Assembly: GCF_029227915.1 (NCBI RefSeq)
Contig: NC_079882.1
Coordinates: 8,618,001 to 8,682,000, forward strand
DNA: 64,000 nt
Direction: 5' to 3'
Source: Hydractinia symbiolongicarpus
Taxonomy: Eukaryota; Cnidaria; Hydrozoa; Anthoathecata; Hydractiniidae
Under the pieces are notes generated by a model, which was not told the origin of the DNA, did no database searches, and saw nothing but the letters and a program-made list of their open reading frames with translations. Below, piece after piece: positions 21,174-34,000 of this stretch (positions are counted from its first letter, which is position 1; each line of letters starts with the position of its first letter). The position numbers and the translations under genes were made by a program.

Positions 21174-24100
21174 TTATGTCCAAACAACTTCGGTGAAATT
21201 GTCGAGGTTTGTGAATTTTCTGGAGTAGTTCACACTCACAAGAACGGCGTAGATCAAATTGAAAATAAGAAAACAAAGCGGGAAGACAATTTTACTGACT
21301 TTATCGAGTATGTGGAACGTTTCTTGATGTTTTGCATGCTTATATCGTAAATAATCCATCGATAATTTGGATAACAGGGTGTCAAATTGTTTAGACGTAT
21401 CTTCGACTTCAGGAAGAAATTCCATTTGTATGTCTCCGTTTTCGACGGTGTCTTCATAATCTATCACGTCGCTATTTGGATCGTCCTAAATAAATGTTAC
21501 CAAAAATGGATATGACAGGCTACACGAAGTAAATGCAATCAGTAATAATAAGCTCAACATACCTGTCGCACACGATACCAATCCATTAAACGATACTTCA
21601 GATCGATAGATTGCGCAACTGAGTATTCGATTAACACCATTAAAACAAAAATAAAACAAACTTGTGAGTAGATATCGAAAAAATTTATTTCCTTCCCAGC
21701 TGGCACGTCACGTTTGAAAATACTAATTCGAACTTGCACGAAGGTGAGAACAGTAGTTATACCAATGCTTGTACGTGCAGGAACCGATCGGTAATCGATC
21801 CAAAACGATAACCAAGATAGAATCACGATTAGTACAACCGGCAAGTATAGTCGCACAAGATAGAATTTTGTTGGTCTTTGAAAAATTAATCTTGCAACGA
21901 GCTGATCATGTGTACCTTGGCAAAAAATAAATAAATTAAGATACCAGAAAAACCGATATTAAAAAGCTTTAACTTGCATGTGTAATTATTAGAGAAGTGT
22001 TCTGCGACACCAACGGAGGTGGGAGGTGGAGTAAAGTGGGGGAGGGCTTGCGGGGTGGAGTAGGGTAGGGGGGCTATATCCCATTTTTTTCCTGAATAAT
22101 ACGTGAGAAAATGACTAAAATATCCCACATAGAGTATTCATCTCCCTCCCCTCCCCTTCCCCCACTTTCAAAATGCTGTCGCTCAGCGCAAGGGTGGTTA
22201 ATGTTTTACTTCCAACATATTCAAAACGGCGGGTAAAAGCCTTCATAAGATGAGAGTGGACTACTTCATACCTGATCCATTACCGTCGTAATGATACTCT
22301 TCCTTGTAAACGCGGTAAGCTTTAAAAATGAATTCCTCCATATCTGGGTCTTTCACAACTCGGAACGATTTGCTTTCGTCTTTGTCCATCCAGGATAAAG
22401 TCAGAAAATTGTTTGAAAAAGCATCTTTAAGAAAAAGAACACGCCTTTTAGTCAGTAGTAAGTCAACTGTTTAATTACAAACACTGTGTTAAAACCTTAC
22501 AGCTTTCTAAGCGAAGCTCGCATTCTTGTTGGTCGAATGGAAATGTAGCGAAGTCCATTTTGCAATAATTAACCAAAGAGCATCTAAAAATAGGAGATTC
22601 GTTATCGTCTCTGAATAAAGAGGTTTAAAAAGAATCCATGCTTTGATGCACAACAAGCGCGTCTTGGAACACAAGGACACACTACAAATAAGACAGGAAC
22701 AATAGAAAATGACTTCCGCAAACGCTCTATTGCATTCTTTTTCACATACCTTTGCGACGTTACGACTGTACCGTTACCGTAGATTTGAATTAATTTATTA
22801 CTCTTTAAAACTTGTGTAGGCAAGGATGCTTTTTCCGTTAGAGCTCTTGTATCCGGTCGCCAAAATAGTTCGATCACGTCGCCACTCAGGGTGAGAGGCT
22901 CTCCATCATCATGTTTAAGGCGGTGGTCTTCCCACGATTGTTGAATGATCAAGTCACTGCTGTAGTGCTGAAAAATTTAGGGGTTAAAAAAATGTTTATC
23001 TGGGTTAAAAAAGACTTCGTTCCCAGCCTCGTTCCCACGGCATATTAAACCTTTTTGACGTTTGGACGGCGCCCTGGGAGCTAGGTTGTTGAAATACCTT
23101 ATTACTTAAAAGCGTTATCAAGAGGTTTTTCGTTAGCCTTGTTGCCAGAGTATTTAGCCTATTTGATTAATTCAATTAGCCGCAGCGTATACAAACTTTA
23201 AGCATAAAGATCGTTTTTCGTCTTATTTACTTGTGAATTTACTGCCGGAAACTTGGTTTAAATAAACATTTAGATTTAAGTGAGTGTAGGGAATTCAATT
23301 ATGTCTAATAACTAAGTAAACCAAACTTTTAGAGTTTTTTACATCGGGATGGAACCTAAAAAATAATCCCAATGTAACAAACCCCTGAAAGTCCTGGGGG
23401 CGAGGTCGGTGAAATTAAATCAAACAAGATCCTCGCCTCCATATTTTATCAGTGGTATATGATGAATTGGTTAAAGTGTTGGCTTCGTAAAACGGAGGTG
23501 GTGATTCGCTCCACTGCGCCAACATATTCAGCACGTGAACCGTTACCAAAGGTCGATCCAAGCCATGTGACGAAAATTGGGTGGGAAATGGCAGCATATC
23601 TAGGCGACGTATTCTGAACACAGCATTGTTTGTAATTTTTTTTATACAACTGTGGTTTTAAACCTTAGTCGAATATTCGGTATCCGAAAGTAAAGAAAAC
23701 TCATAGTGGTCCTTATCGTTTTTTTTTTACATCCCTCCGAGATATCACACATAAAGAAATTGTCCAATAAAGATATCAGCTAAACCGCAGCACGTGTTTA
23801 AATGTGTAGGAGGGACCAAGAAAACAAGAAAAAGATCTCTCTTATCATGTTGACCATTTAAAAAATGTTTTAAACTATTTACAGATAAACCAGGCTTCTA
23901 TCTGTGTGTTATTAAGATCCAACCCAGTTTCTTTTACAGAACAGTCGCACGCACGAGATGCAACTGGTCCTGAGCACGAGGTTGGTATGTAATATATCTA
24001 GAGTAAATTCGTGTGTTGGGTAATACTTGATTGACCAGCGAAGTAGTTGTTTATCCATTTTTTTAATATATTGTCATGTGGAAGTGATTGAAGTACAGTA

Positions 24101-27100
24101 AACTTTAAATTACTGGCGTACTTTGATTGGTTGCTTTTCACTGACCTTGTTATCGCTATTAATTACGTTCTCCTCCGTTGAGTTTAATCGGGAGTTTGCT
24201 TTAAGCACTAATTTAAGGAATGGATACACTTGGAAGGAGCGTCGAACAAAACATGTTAGTTGTCAACCCAGAGCAGTGAAATCAGTTAACAAATCTTATT
24301 GTTTATTGCTCATGAATAAAACATGTTTAGATTTAATAATATGGAGTAGAATATATATTTTTAACAAAAGTAATAAGACAAATTAAAGATGGAATGTGAA
24401 AAAGATGTTGTATGCTCGACACAGGATTGTCAGTTTCACAAACTCACAAGTACATACATCGCCTTGCCTCTCATCGCTGCTGGTGTCATCTCGAACGCCG
24501 TGTGTATCTTTATATGGAAGAAACTGATGCGATCTGCGAGAAAAAGAAATGTGACGTGTGGAATCTACCTGATTACAATCGGAGTAACAGACATTGGAAT
24601 GCTGACGTCTTTCTTTTTTGTTGACTCGATCACCCATATCGTAAAAAACATTCACAGCTATAATTCCTATAATATTTTTTACTGCTACATCTTCTACCCT
24701 GCGTTTATGTTTTTTACGTTTTTAAGCTTTTGGTTAATCGCAGGTGTAGATACGTGTCGTTTAACAATGGTTTTGTTTCCTTTCAAAATGAGACAATCAT
24801 CGTCACGTGTAACCAACACAGCTATTGTCGCCATTATTATTTATTGCTTCGGTGTAAACGTACCAAACTTTTTATCCTTCAAACATATCATAGACGTTCA
24901 AGGAGTTGCCTGTATCCGCGAGACACATCTGTACAAACGAGATTCCTTTTTTCGGTACCGGTTTTATTTCCAATGTATATTTCTCACCGTTTTTCCATGG
25001 TCAGTTATAGTACTTGTAAATAGCATTATGCTTGTGAAAAGGTATACAGTGGCTGAATACGTACCTAAAATACGACGACGAGGAGAGGAGATGGGACGGT
25101 TATTATTCGTTATCTCAATCTGGTTTGTGTGTGTTATTTTTTGGCAGTGCGTTGCACAATGCTTTTACTTACAAGGACGACCTGGGGACACAACATGGAG
25201 TTCAGTAAATTCCTCCTTCGCTTTTGCAAAGTTAGGAATGATTTTAAATTCGTCAATGAAATTTTTTATTTACACAGTAGCCAGCCCAACGTTTAGAACC
25301 TCAGCATTAAGTTTGATACAAAATAAAAAATCAACATACAAAAACAAGCAGTTGAGTATGGTGATGAAGAAGAATTTTAAGAAAAAATCTCGTCGAAGTA
25401 AAAGTTTGAACGCCGTTGTTCCGCTACCATCTTTAAACATTAATCCCGCTGATGGAAGATCGCCAAATCTATCGTTACATCGAGAGTTTAAACAATACAG
25501 AGATCCTAATGCAATCAGAATTACATTTTAAGGGATTCGAAATTTTTTTTTAAAGTTTTCCAATAAATCCACTGAATATCATTTAACAACAATGCTTCAA
25601 GTTGAAAGACCTGGGGAGAGTGGTTGAAAACAAGCACGAAAAGACTTCTGCATGAAGATACAGCCGGCGAGTAAACAACACGAAAGAGAAAATCAACCAA
25701 TCATGAACACATCCGCAATATTTAAAAATAGCTTCGCAAATTATGGCAATGTTTACAAATATTGCTACTTTAATTAAAAACAGCAATTTCATTCAGAATA
25801 AAATCGATGGTTCCAGTGAAAACTGCTGTATAATATATTCCTGTTGTTGATATTTTCGTCTGTAAGTTTCCTCAAAAAAGAAAAAAGCTTAGCGAGTCAT
25901 TATTTTATTTATACTACATAAAACTTATTTCCGTTTGTGATTTTTCTATTACGTCATAAAATTATAGTTACAAGAAAACTACAATAGAAGCATAATCGTC
26001 CATGATTGATGTCTGTGCAACAACTTAAGCTTTTCTTATCATCGTTGTCACCACGACAAAGCTTTCACAAATGGATTTTAGACTATATTACGCCGAATCA
26101 AATTGGTCAGGAATTCTTCAATCAGGAAGATACACTTTCGCCTATAGTAGGACCTTTTGAAGAAACTTTTGAAGTAATTTTTTTAATAACAACCCCTTCT
26201 TATTTCAACCTCAGTTGCTAAGGTCAAAATTTCAATTTCAGTCACCTAGTTGCTATGAAGTTACTAATCGTAACATTCCAGTTTAGGATTTTAGCTTACA
26301 CTACTTTTACACTTTTACACTTTAATATTGTTATTGTTTTTACTATACTATTACTCTTATTCTCTTAAAGAATTGATGGTAGGTTGTTTGTTAGATTATC
26401 CAGGTTAAAGCCTTAGATTTTTACTTGGCTGGGCAAGTTGCTTAGGTTTTGACCCATATTTTAACCTCAGCACTTAGCAACTTTAATGCTTCCAAAAAAA
26501 ACCGTGTAATCTGGGCTTTAATTTTTTTGTCAATAACTACGCCGTGCCATCAGAATAACATAGACATAAAAGAGCCCTGGGGAAGAAGTCGAAAAAATAT
26601 AATATCTAAAATATTTATGACGTTCAATAATTTTAAATTAAAAATAAATTAAAAAAACCCTAACAAAATTACTTTAAAATTTTGAAGTAATTTTTTTTTA
26701 AATCATGCAATTAAATCGAGGCAAAATACAAATCGAGGCAAAATACAAAACAAGGCAAAACACAAATCGAGGCAAAACACAAATGAAGGTAAAATACAAA
26801 ACGAAGCAAAGGATAACAAATAGGGACAGGGATTACATAATGGAGCTAAAGGAATTACAAAACGGGGCATGGATACAACAACGTGGCCGTAAATGTATCT
26901 ATAAAAGCTCCTAATTTTTGTTGTTGTTGTTGTGGTTGTAGGAAACATTAATATTGCGCTAATGATAAAAGCACAATTAATTATCGCCATTAAGAAACAT
27001 GATTGCTTCCTTCTCAACCAGGTCAACCTCCTGTGCTTTTTGAGAACACCGAAAGAAAACTACTAGAATTCGTCCTATTACCATGTCTGCCAAAATATAA

Positions 27101-28111
27101 TGCTGAATCATTCTTGCCTCCAGAGCTCTTTCAGAAATAACTTCAAGGTTTACAGCACAGAGCTCTGGGGACGAAAGTGATGGTGAATAAATCATGCTGA
27201 TAGATAGTTTTCAAGAATGATAAACTTACATTAAATAGTCTTTCCTTTGTAGTGGATTTCATTCCAAGAATATTTAGCCTTAACTTGACATGGACTGGTA
27301 CATTAGCTAAAGAATACAATAAAAAAAAGTTCAGTTTAGTTCTATTACACGCGCGGTTATTTGACAACAAGATTTTTGTTATAATCCAAAACACAATGTT
27401 TATTAGACATTCAGTTTATAGTTTACATTATATCAAAAATAAAGACACTGCGGGACTATAACCATCTGCGAAATAAAGCGAGACAAGGTACAGAAATTCG
27501 ACGCCACAAGCAATTTTGTAGGATATTTGTATACCAGGCTGACACAATTTGAACTAGTGAAAGATTCACTTGTTCATGTCACATCGGACTTTTACTTTGT
27601 TTACGATCTTAGCTTGTTTATTAGATTAAATCCAAACTCTTAAATTGTGCAAATTGTTGCTGACGCCAGTATGGGTATTTTTATCAATTTTCTGGGCCTC
27701 TGTGGGCTCTGACGTGTGAACTTTTCGAACGGCAGTCTTGTTTAAAGTACAACTTGCACATTTTTAATCCTGCTTACCTAACCTATGCATCTGCCGGCTG
27801 CGGAGAACTTGCGACTTGATGCTTTTCGCCAGCTTCGTAAAATAGCGGTAAAAGCGTCGTTGTCTCGATATTTTTGCAGGTGGTTGTAGCTCACACAAAA
27901 TACAGAGAAACATTTATTACCTGTTAATTGTGGTAGAATTTTGTTGTCATAATCCTCTAATAATCTCTCCATAATTTCCTCCTTCAAGGTACAGCTAAAA
28001 TGAAAAATAAACAGATGGAAATAGAAATAAAAAATGAAATAAAAATGGCGAAAGAATAGCAAATTACCTTGTTGGTACAGACACGAATGCAATAAAAACT
28101 AGAAACTTCAT
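21174..28111 (-). CDS. Cys-loop ligand-gated channel subunit (anion-type pore motif)
   Basis: Eight coding exons joined in phase: 28068-28111, 27921-27994, 27230-27306, 22750-22967, 22501-22583, 22272-22424, 21563-21915 and 21174-21485, giving 437 aa. Order of features: signal peptide MKFLVFIAFVSVPTSC; N-terminal helix and first strands (YDNKILPQL, VPVHVKLRLNILGM); loop DLIIQQSWEDHRL; a 13-residue Cys loop, C-KMDFATFPFDQQE-C; TM1 with LYLPVVLIVILSWLSFWID; TM2 with VPARTSIGITTVLTF; TM3 with FFDIYSQVCFIFVLMVLIEY; TM4 with IVFPLCFLIFNLIYAVLV. The PAR motif at the start of TM2 is typical of GABA-A, glycine and glutamate-gated chloride subunits, so anion conduction is likely; the ligand cannot be told. 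The M3-M4 loop is short. Intron 3 (22,968-27,229) contains a GPCR gene on the other strand. Confidence 0.85.
23451..23600 (+). repeat. SINE family 1, copy 4 (diverged, truncated)
   Basis: In intron 3 of the Cys-loop gene. It keeps a tRNA-like head (GAATTGGTTAAAGTGTTGGC, GGTGGTGATTCGCTCC) and the first part of the shared body (GATCCAAGCCATGTGACG, AAATTGGGTGGGAAATGGC), then ends. Confidence 0.5.
24123..24386 (+). CDS. Uncertain small ORF with signal-peptide-like start
   Basis: An 87-codon frame starts with a hydrophobic leader (MIGCFSLTLLSLLITFSS) and contains several Cys (HVSC, SYCLLL, KTC). It stops two bases before the GPCR start codon. It may be a small secreted peptide, a 5' leader ORF of the GPCR transcript, or chance. 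No family is recognised. Confidence 0.22.
   Translation: MIGCFSLTLLSLLITFSSVEFNREFALSTNLRNGYTWKERRTKHVSCQPRAVKSVNKSYCLLLMNKTCLDLIIWSRIYIFNKSNKTN
24389..25531 (+). CDS. Class A (rhodopsin-like) GPCR, peptide-receptor type, intronless
   Basis: A 380-aa frame with seven hydrophobic helices; an in-frame TAA lies five codons upstream of the ATG. Landmarks: N36 in TM1 (GVISNAVCIFIW), D68 in TM2 (GVTDIGM), C99 before TM3 pairing with C175 in extracellular loop 2 (GVACIRETH), TM5 FPWSVIVLVNSIML, and TM7 with NSSMKFFIY (287-295) in place of NPxxY, as in FMRFamide-like receptors that have NSSxNFFIY. Departures: the DRY motif after TM3 is DTC (121-123), so the conserved Arg is missing, and TM6 (FVCVIFWQCVAQC) lacks the usual Pro. 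The C-tail is basic and Ser-rich (KKNFKKKSRRSKS). Ligand unknown; a neuropeptide is plausible. The gene lies entirely inside intron 3 of the Cys-loop receptor gene, opposite strand. Confidence 0.85.
   Translation: MECEKDVVCSTQDCQFHKLTSTYIALPLIAAGVISNAVCIFIWKKLMRSARKRNVTCGIYLITIGVTDIGMLTSFFFVDSITHIVKNIHSYNSYNIFYCYIFYPAFMFFTFLSFWLIAGVDTCRLTMVLFPFKMRQSSSRVTNTAIVAIIIYCFGVNVPNFLSFKHIIDVQGVACIRETHLYKRDSFFRYRFYFQCIFLTVFPWSVIVLVNSIMLVKRYTVAEYVPKIRRRGEEMGRLLFVISIWFVCVIFWQCVAQCFYLQGRPGDTTWSSVNSSFAFAKLGMILNSSMKFFIYTVASPTFRTSALSLIQNKKSTYKNKQLSMVMKKNFKKKSRRSKSLNAVVPLPSLNINPADGRSPNLSLHREFKQYRDPNAIRITF
25562..25567 (+). terminator. Polyadenylation signal of the GPCR gene
   Basis: AATAAA about 30 bp after the GPCR stop codon. 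Confidence 0.5.
26713..26814. repeat. 17-bp tandem repeat, about six copies
   Basis: The unit AAATCGAGGCAAAATAC is repeated head to tail with point differences (TCGAGG to ACAAGG, AAAATAC to AAAACAC). It lies in intron 3 of the Cys-loop gene. Confidence 0.8.
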
Positions 28112-29760
28112 CGTGAGGAGTTTAAAGCTCCACGAGAATTGTTGACAAAGTTTTTTATGAAGATTTCGACAAACTTGTCAGAGGATATGTTTTATTAATT
28201 AATACGAAGTACAATTCAGTAAACTAACTGATTTAAATTTAGTATTCATAAATATAAATATCTTTCAATTATTTGCTGTCTCTAATATATCAGATGAATC
28301 TGTGGCTATTCCAATTATTTTTATTCTATACGGTTTTTTAAAAGAGCATAATTTATATGAACGTTAAGCCTGAGATTTTGACAAAAAATAAGTTAAGAAA
28401 AATGTTAAGAAGGTATTCAGCCTGAATTCCTTCATAGAATATAAGAGCAGAACAATACCATTCTAAAAAGTGAGCATAGAATAGAGACAATAATAAGACA
28501 ACTTCAAATCCCGAAGAAATCGACCAGCCTGACAATATATTTCCCTATTTTTCGGAAAAACACAAATATAAAATTTTACGCTGAAAAAGTAAGCGAATGG
28601 AAGACGACTTTACAAGGATTTGCAAGCATTTATAATAATTTTAAATTTTGTGGTTTCAGTCAACTTTATCTCTCGAAGAAGTTTGCGATAGTGAAACAAA
28701 TTCCCAATAACCAAAATTATTTCTGCGAAATTATTTATTTTGTTATGAAATTAATTCCAACTCCATCCCCAGTGCTCTTTTTCTTTTTCTGACAATGTCG
28801 TACGGCGAGAAGAAATAGTTAACTTTTTTTTGATTTTTAGAAGAAATTGAGCCCTTATTTATTTAAAGTTGGCTTTACATAGTAAAAAAAATACGTGTTT
28901 ACTTATATAAGCATAACGCTTACAAGAATATTTACACTCAGATAAGGGAATTTTTTAAGCTTATGTTAAGCCTTGGTGAATCCTTCTGATGTTTTTTTTT
29001 TATTTTATTGGTATTTTAACGATGCATAGGCCATTAAAACTTAATTAATACCACTATGTTGTCTAAACTTGGCCCTGTGTAATTACACCCTTAGTTTGGT
29101 GGCTGTTCTATTAAAGCTAAAAAAGACCTTTTTTTCCCTCCAACAAGCATAACGTAAGCATAAATGTTTATTAAATCAAAAATGTCATTTTTTAGCTTCG
29201 TTTATATCACGCGGACACATCTGTGTGCTCTGATTGGATAGCAGATTGACGTACAACATTCCGCGCGAACCAGACCGCTTTTGACGGAATTTTGATGCGC
29301 AAAAATCCACCCAGTGAAAAAGGTTTTGCTCGAAATGTCGATTTTCTTAGAATCGTGTACCTGAAACCAAACACTACAATTCTTACTAAAAACGTGTGTC
29401 ATACGCATTATCATAAGTTCACTTAGAAGTTGAGAAACAAAACACAGAAATAATTTTACACTACAACAATAATTAAAAGTGCATAACACAATATACAACA
29501 CTGACATAAAAATAAATTTAAAGAAACATGCTTTTTTCCATAATTAACACGAGGCTAAAATCTGTCAAAAAAACGGAGCAGATGGCAAACAATACCAAGC
29601 CTGAAATCAATTACTAGAACTAAAAAATGATACGGATGATAAAAATTTTCCTTGCTTCAAAAAACTTCCGCGAGTGAGAAAACGCTGTAAAGATTGACAA
29701 AACGCAACCATGTTCCAAGTTAATGATATAATAGCAAAAATTACCATTCAAACGTAAAAA
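28112..29760. other. Region upstream of the Cys-loop receptor, no gene
   Basis: AT-rich. It should contain the promoter of the receptor gene, which is read leftwards, but no motif stands out. Small minus-strand frames (for example 29,202-29,507) show no family features. Confidence 0.45.
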
Positions 29761-29896
29761 TTAAGAGCACAATTTTTACGTATGAAGAAATGTTACGTCT
29801 TTCTCGCAAGATTAAATCTTAGCGAAAAAGGCGTAAAGAATACATTTTCGCGAAAAAAACATAAATTCGCTAAAGGCTAAAATTTGTGCTCCTAAG
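29761..29896. mobile_element. Short inverted-repeat element (MITE candidate)
   Basis: TTAAGAGCACAATTTTTACG at the left end is mirrored by AAATTTGTGCTCCTAAG at the right. The interior holds GTTACGTC, TTTTCGCGAAAAAA and similar short palindromes. The 136-bp length suits a small MITE. Confidence 0.4.
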
Positions 29897-30002
29897 CTAA
29901 GTATACACTAAAAATCGACAAGATAGATAATTTTTTAGCGATGATTATTCGCGACAACGCAAATTTCCTCAGTGGATATTTAGCTTTAAAGTAAATAAAG
30001 GC

Positions 30003-30268
30003 GAAAGTCCACCTCGATTACATGTGCTTAGCGCTTTGTGGTCGTGCGTCTAAGTGGCAGAATATCCACTGTATACAGAAATGCGTGCACAAATTGAAAA
30101 TAGCGGCAATTAAAGCAAATTCATTGGTCGAAATCATGAACTTACGTCATTATACATTGCAGCGCTCGTATGTGCAAAAGCGCTCTTAAACATTGCGCAA
30201 TATTAGGCACTATATTGCGGGTGCCTCGAACGGAAAAACATCCTTCAACAGATTGAAGTGGACTTTCA
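30003..30268. mobile_element. MITE candidate with GAAAGTCCAC termini
   Basis: Left end GAAAGTCCACCTCGATT; the inverted right end reads GAAAGTCCACTTCAATC. The interior is non-coding and more GC-rich than its surroundings (GCGCTTTGTGG, GCAGCGCTCG). The target duplication is not clear. Confidence 0.5.
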
Positions 30269-31026
30269 GCTTAAAATTCAAATTTCGCAGTGTATAAGGT
30301 ATTTATAGAAAAAATTAAAAACAGAGGAAATACATTTTTTTAGACAAAATTAAAATTTTGTATGAGTTACCATTAGGTTTTAAGAACCTATCCACTTTAA
30401 GATGCATCCCGTCATTCCTCTAATATAATGAGTCTTATAATTAGTGCGAATGGCCTTTTTCTCGAAATTTCTTTATTTTCTTTCCTGTAATTCTTAGTGC
30501 TACACTTTTTTTCACTAATTATAGTGCGAACCAGATAATTTAGGGGACATGTTTTCGTCATTTTCTTTTTCTTTTTAAGATAAATTGTCCTTGTTTACAA
30601 ACTTAATTCTAAAAAAGGATCCCTGCCGAATATTGTTTTTTGACATCGAATCAAAGTTTACTTTATAAAATGGCAGCTGTAACAGAAGTAAAAAAAGTAC
30701 AACGAAAAACGAAAATCGATGAATAAAAGAGTAATATAAAAAGAAATAAAATAAAAAAAACAAAATATAAAAAATCTCAAAAAAATGTTATTTTTTTCTT
30801 GTTTTTCAGTGCGAAAAAGGTCAAATTTTCGTTTTATTTTTAGTGCGAAATTAAATTTTAGAAAATGTGGGAGTATGTTAACTAAGTTATGTGTTCTTAT
30901 AAAATAAACGTGTTCAGTTTCAAGATTCTCTCTAAAATATCGTTCTGACGCTGTAAATGCACAAAATAAATCCAGTGAAATAACTCCTTCTTGGGTAAAC
31001 CACCATATACCATATAGTAACCCACT

Positions 31027-34000
31027 TTACTGTGCGTATGACATACCGTGTAACCCACGACAGACCAAAGCAAAATCCCTGACCATATCTTTTATTCGTC
31101 TCTTATTTTTTTTCTCACGTAAAATTGCTTTTTGAAAATGTTCCTTTTGTAATTTCGTAGGATTTAGAGTTGGGAAATCGTCTTTGTTGAGGAGTTCGTT
31201 GAGCCACACAGCCAGCAAAGTAATGAAATTCTTATTCAACGACAACAATATATCTGCGAAATGATCCGTCGTATGCCTGGGAGAAACACCCCCGATGCAC
31301 AAAAGAGACTGAATAACAATGTCTCGCCCAACTGCCTCGATTACTATTTTCCCGCCATCATATGAACTGGAAAAATTTATGTACGTCATAATAAAATTGC
31401 AAGTACTTTTAATAGTCGGCGTCTCCTGGAAAGTTAGCAAAATTAAAGCACTTTTAATAATAGCCAACTGTTTCTCGTGGTCATGATAAATAAATTCAGG
31501 CACTGATTTAATTGTTCTCGTGGCGAGCTCCATGAAACTCTGCATGCAATCTGGATGACTTTTACCCTCACCGCTCTCCACCATGCTTACGCACGAAGAC
31601 GATAAAAGCGAAAATAAGTTCCTAACTCTCTCCGTATAATCTTTCTCCGCACCAAACATCCCGATCAGTACTGAAGCGGCATCTAATACACAACCAAAAG
31701 GTTGAGTCATGAAGAAATCTGCTATCACTTCTAACGTCACAGAAACGTGCGCACCTAATTTTTCTCGCGTAACTTCCAAAGCTTTTGTTATACAACTAGT
31801 TGCAGCGTCTGCTACTTCTTCGAAACCACACCACGCCTTTAAAAAACGAAAGAGAGGAATTAGTTGGCCATACAGAGCTGCGACTGGGTGCACAATTTGT
31901 TCTTCAAACGGATCCAGTGCTCGAAACAAACCATAAAAACAATTCAAATAATGCACAATTTTCTTCTTAGATTTAAGAGTAACGCTATTTTGCAGTAAGA
32001 CATGTTTAAACCATTGAAATAGTGGAGCTATAAGAACATTCAAATTTTCTTCTATTTTGGATGGATGAAGAGCTGATATGACATAACCTCCGATCTCAAA
32101 TAGTCGTACCACAACTTTTAGTGGGGTACTTTGATTATGAAGTTCTTTATGACAAGTTTGCAGAACTTCCATAATGGCCCCTTCATTGAAGAGCAAGGCG
32201 CATTCATGACACAGATCTTTCAGTGAGATGCTACATGATACAGAAGTGTCAGAATTTCTTATTCCTTCTAACAAAAATGGTAAAACATGCACAATCTGAT
32301 TTGGATGACTGTTCAACCATTCTGATAAGCCTCCTAAGAAAAGCACTAAAGAATCTAAAATTTTAGGATGCTTTGGGATTTTTTGAAGGAGAGGCAGGAT
32401 GGTGGGTAGATACACAGATTCTTCACTGTCTATTGATTCTGTGGCACCACGAAGAAGATGGAAAACAGCTTCATACTGTTGCCACTGAGATGAAGAGTCT
32501 AAAAACAAAATCAGAACACACTAAACCAATGTAATTTTTGCAAATTGGTCATCAACTTTGCAACATAAAATATTAAAAGAAAAGAAGTTTCTTCTAAGAT
32601 GCAAAGTGTGAATTTCCATTTATGTATTCATTTATTTATTCCCTCATGCAGCCCATCCTCCCAGTTGCACAACAATTTTATATTTGCTCACAACATAATA
32701 TTTATACCACGCTCATACTCAAACAAAGTGGTTGGATTCAAACGAAAACGTAATGTAGTTTGAAAACAGAAATGCTTTATTCGTTCTCTGTTTGCACTTG
32801 TATGTACCAAAAGGTAATAATTTTTAAATTGTAAAATATCGAAGTTATTCAGATTTATTATCAGTTTACATTAGAACATTTATACAGTTTTAAGCAATTA
32901 TTACAGATTTAAACAAATCCGGAAAAACTTTTTCAGAACCTTTTTCCGTTTTTATGCTGAATCTGTATCAAATTGCAAAATCTAGTGTAAACACAATCCA
33001 TATACATTTCTATTTTTAGTAACTCGACGTAATGAATCTGGATGAATTTGCTTAAGTGTAAATGCAGTATTAAAACACAATCATAGAAAGAGCCTGTGGA
33101 GGGTAAGCAAAATGACGAAGTGACAAATTCTAATAAAAAGCACACAGAAATTAACTTCGAAATTTACATTCCCAAGTAAGGATTCCAGCCATAGTCCCCA
33201 GCCCTCAATAAGGGAAAATTTGAAATTATCCAACCTAACAGTTAGAATTGGGTGTCCCACTATGAATATGATATGATTTAAGTTTAACAGTCTCCCAACA
33301 TTAATATATTTTTAATGCAACACATGTATCAAGCAGACAATTAAAAAATGTATATTAAACAAAGTAACAAACCTGATAACAAGAAGATAATCTTCTGTGA
33401 GAAATACATCAAACATTTCTCTTTTAAAAGCATGCATACATACAGCATTGTATCTTGAATATCAATTCGATAACAACGAAGCATCTCTTTTTCATCTGAT
33501 GTGAACTTCCTGTAAATGTCTTCACCAGGGTATTGACATTTCACAAAAAATACATCCAACAGCATCAGATATGCATCACAAAATTGCTCATGATATTTTG
33601 AAATTTCATCCAGTGAAAAAATGTCATCATATAGTGTATACCAAAAGTTAAATGTTAACTCACTGCACCTTTCATCAACAGGGTAGTTACCTTTCATTGA
33701 AGTAAACTTAAGAATGCCTTTAACTAGGTTAAACATTGCCAACTGTTTTTCACTGTCTGTAGTTTTTAAAAACAAACGACAGTGCGTTTCACCAAGACTG
33801 CTATATAATAAACAAAGATTGTTAATCAAGTCATGATTTTCATTGGAAATCGTCTCGTTTACCAATACTTCTAAAGAAAGCACTTGCTGCAATACTTTAA
33901 AAATGGTTTCATCCAGAGAATAACTAGTGGGTGACGAGATCAACTCATGTAACACTTCACATACCCTGTCAGAAATTTCTTCAACAGAAATGTTTGAAAA

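Noticed and set aside
26977-27195. 72-aa minus-strand ORF as an alternative exon of the Cys-loop receptor
   Set aside because: Shows no Cys-loop receptor feature, and exon 3 joins exon 4 perfectly without it.
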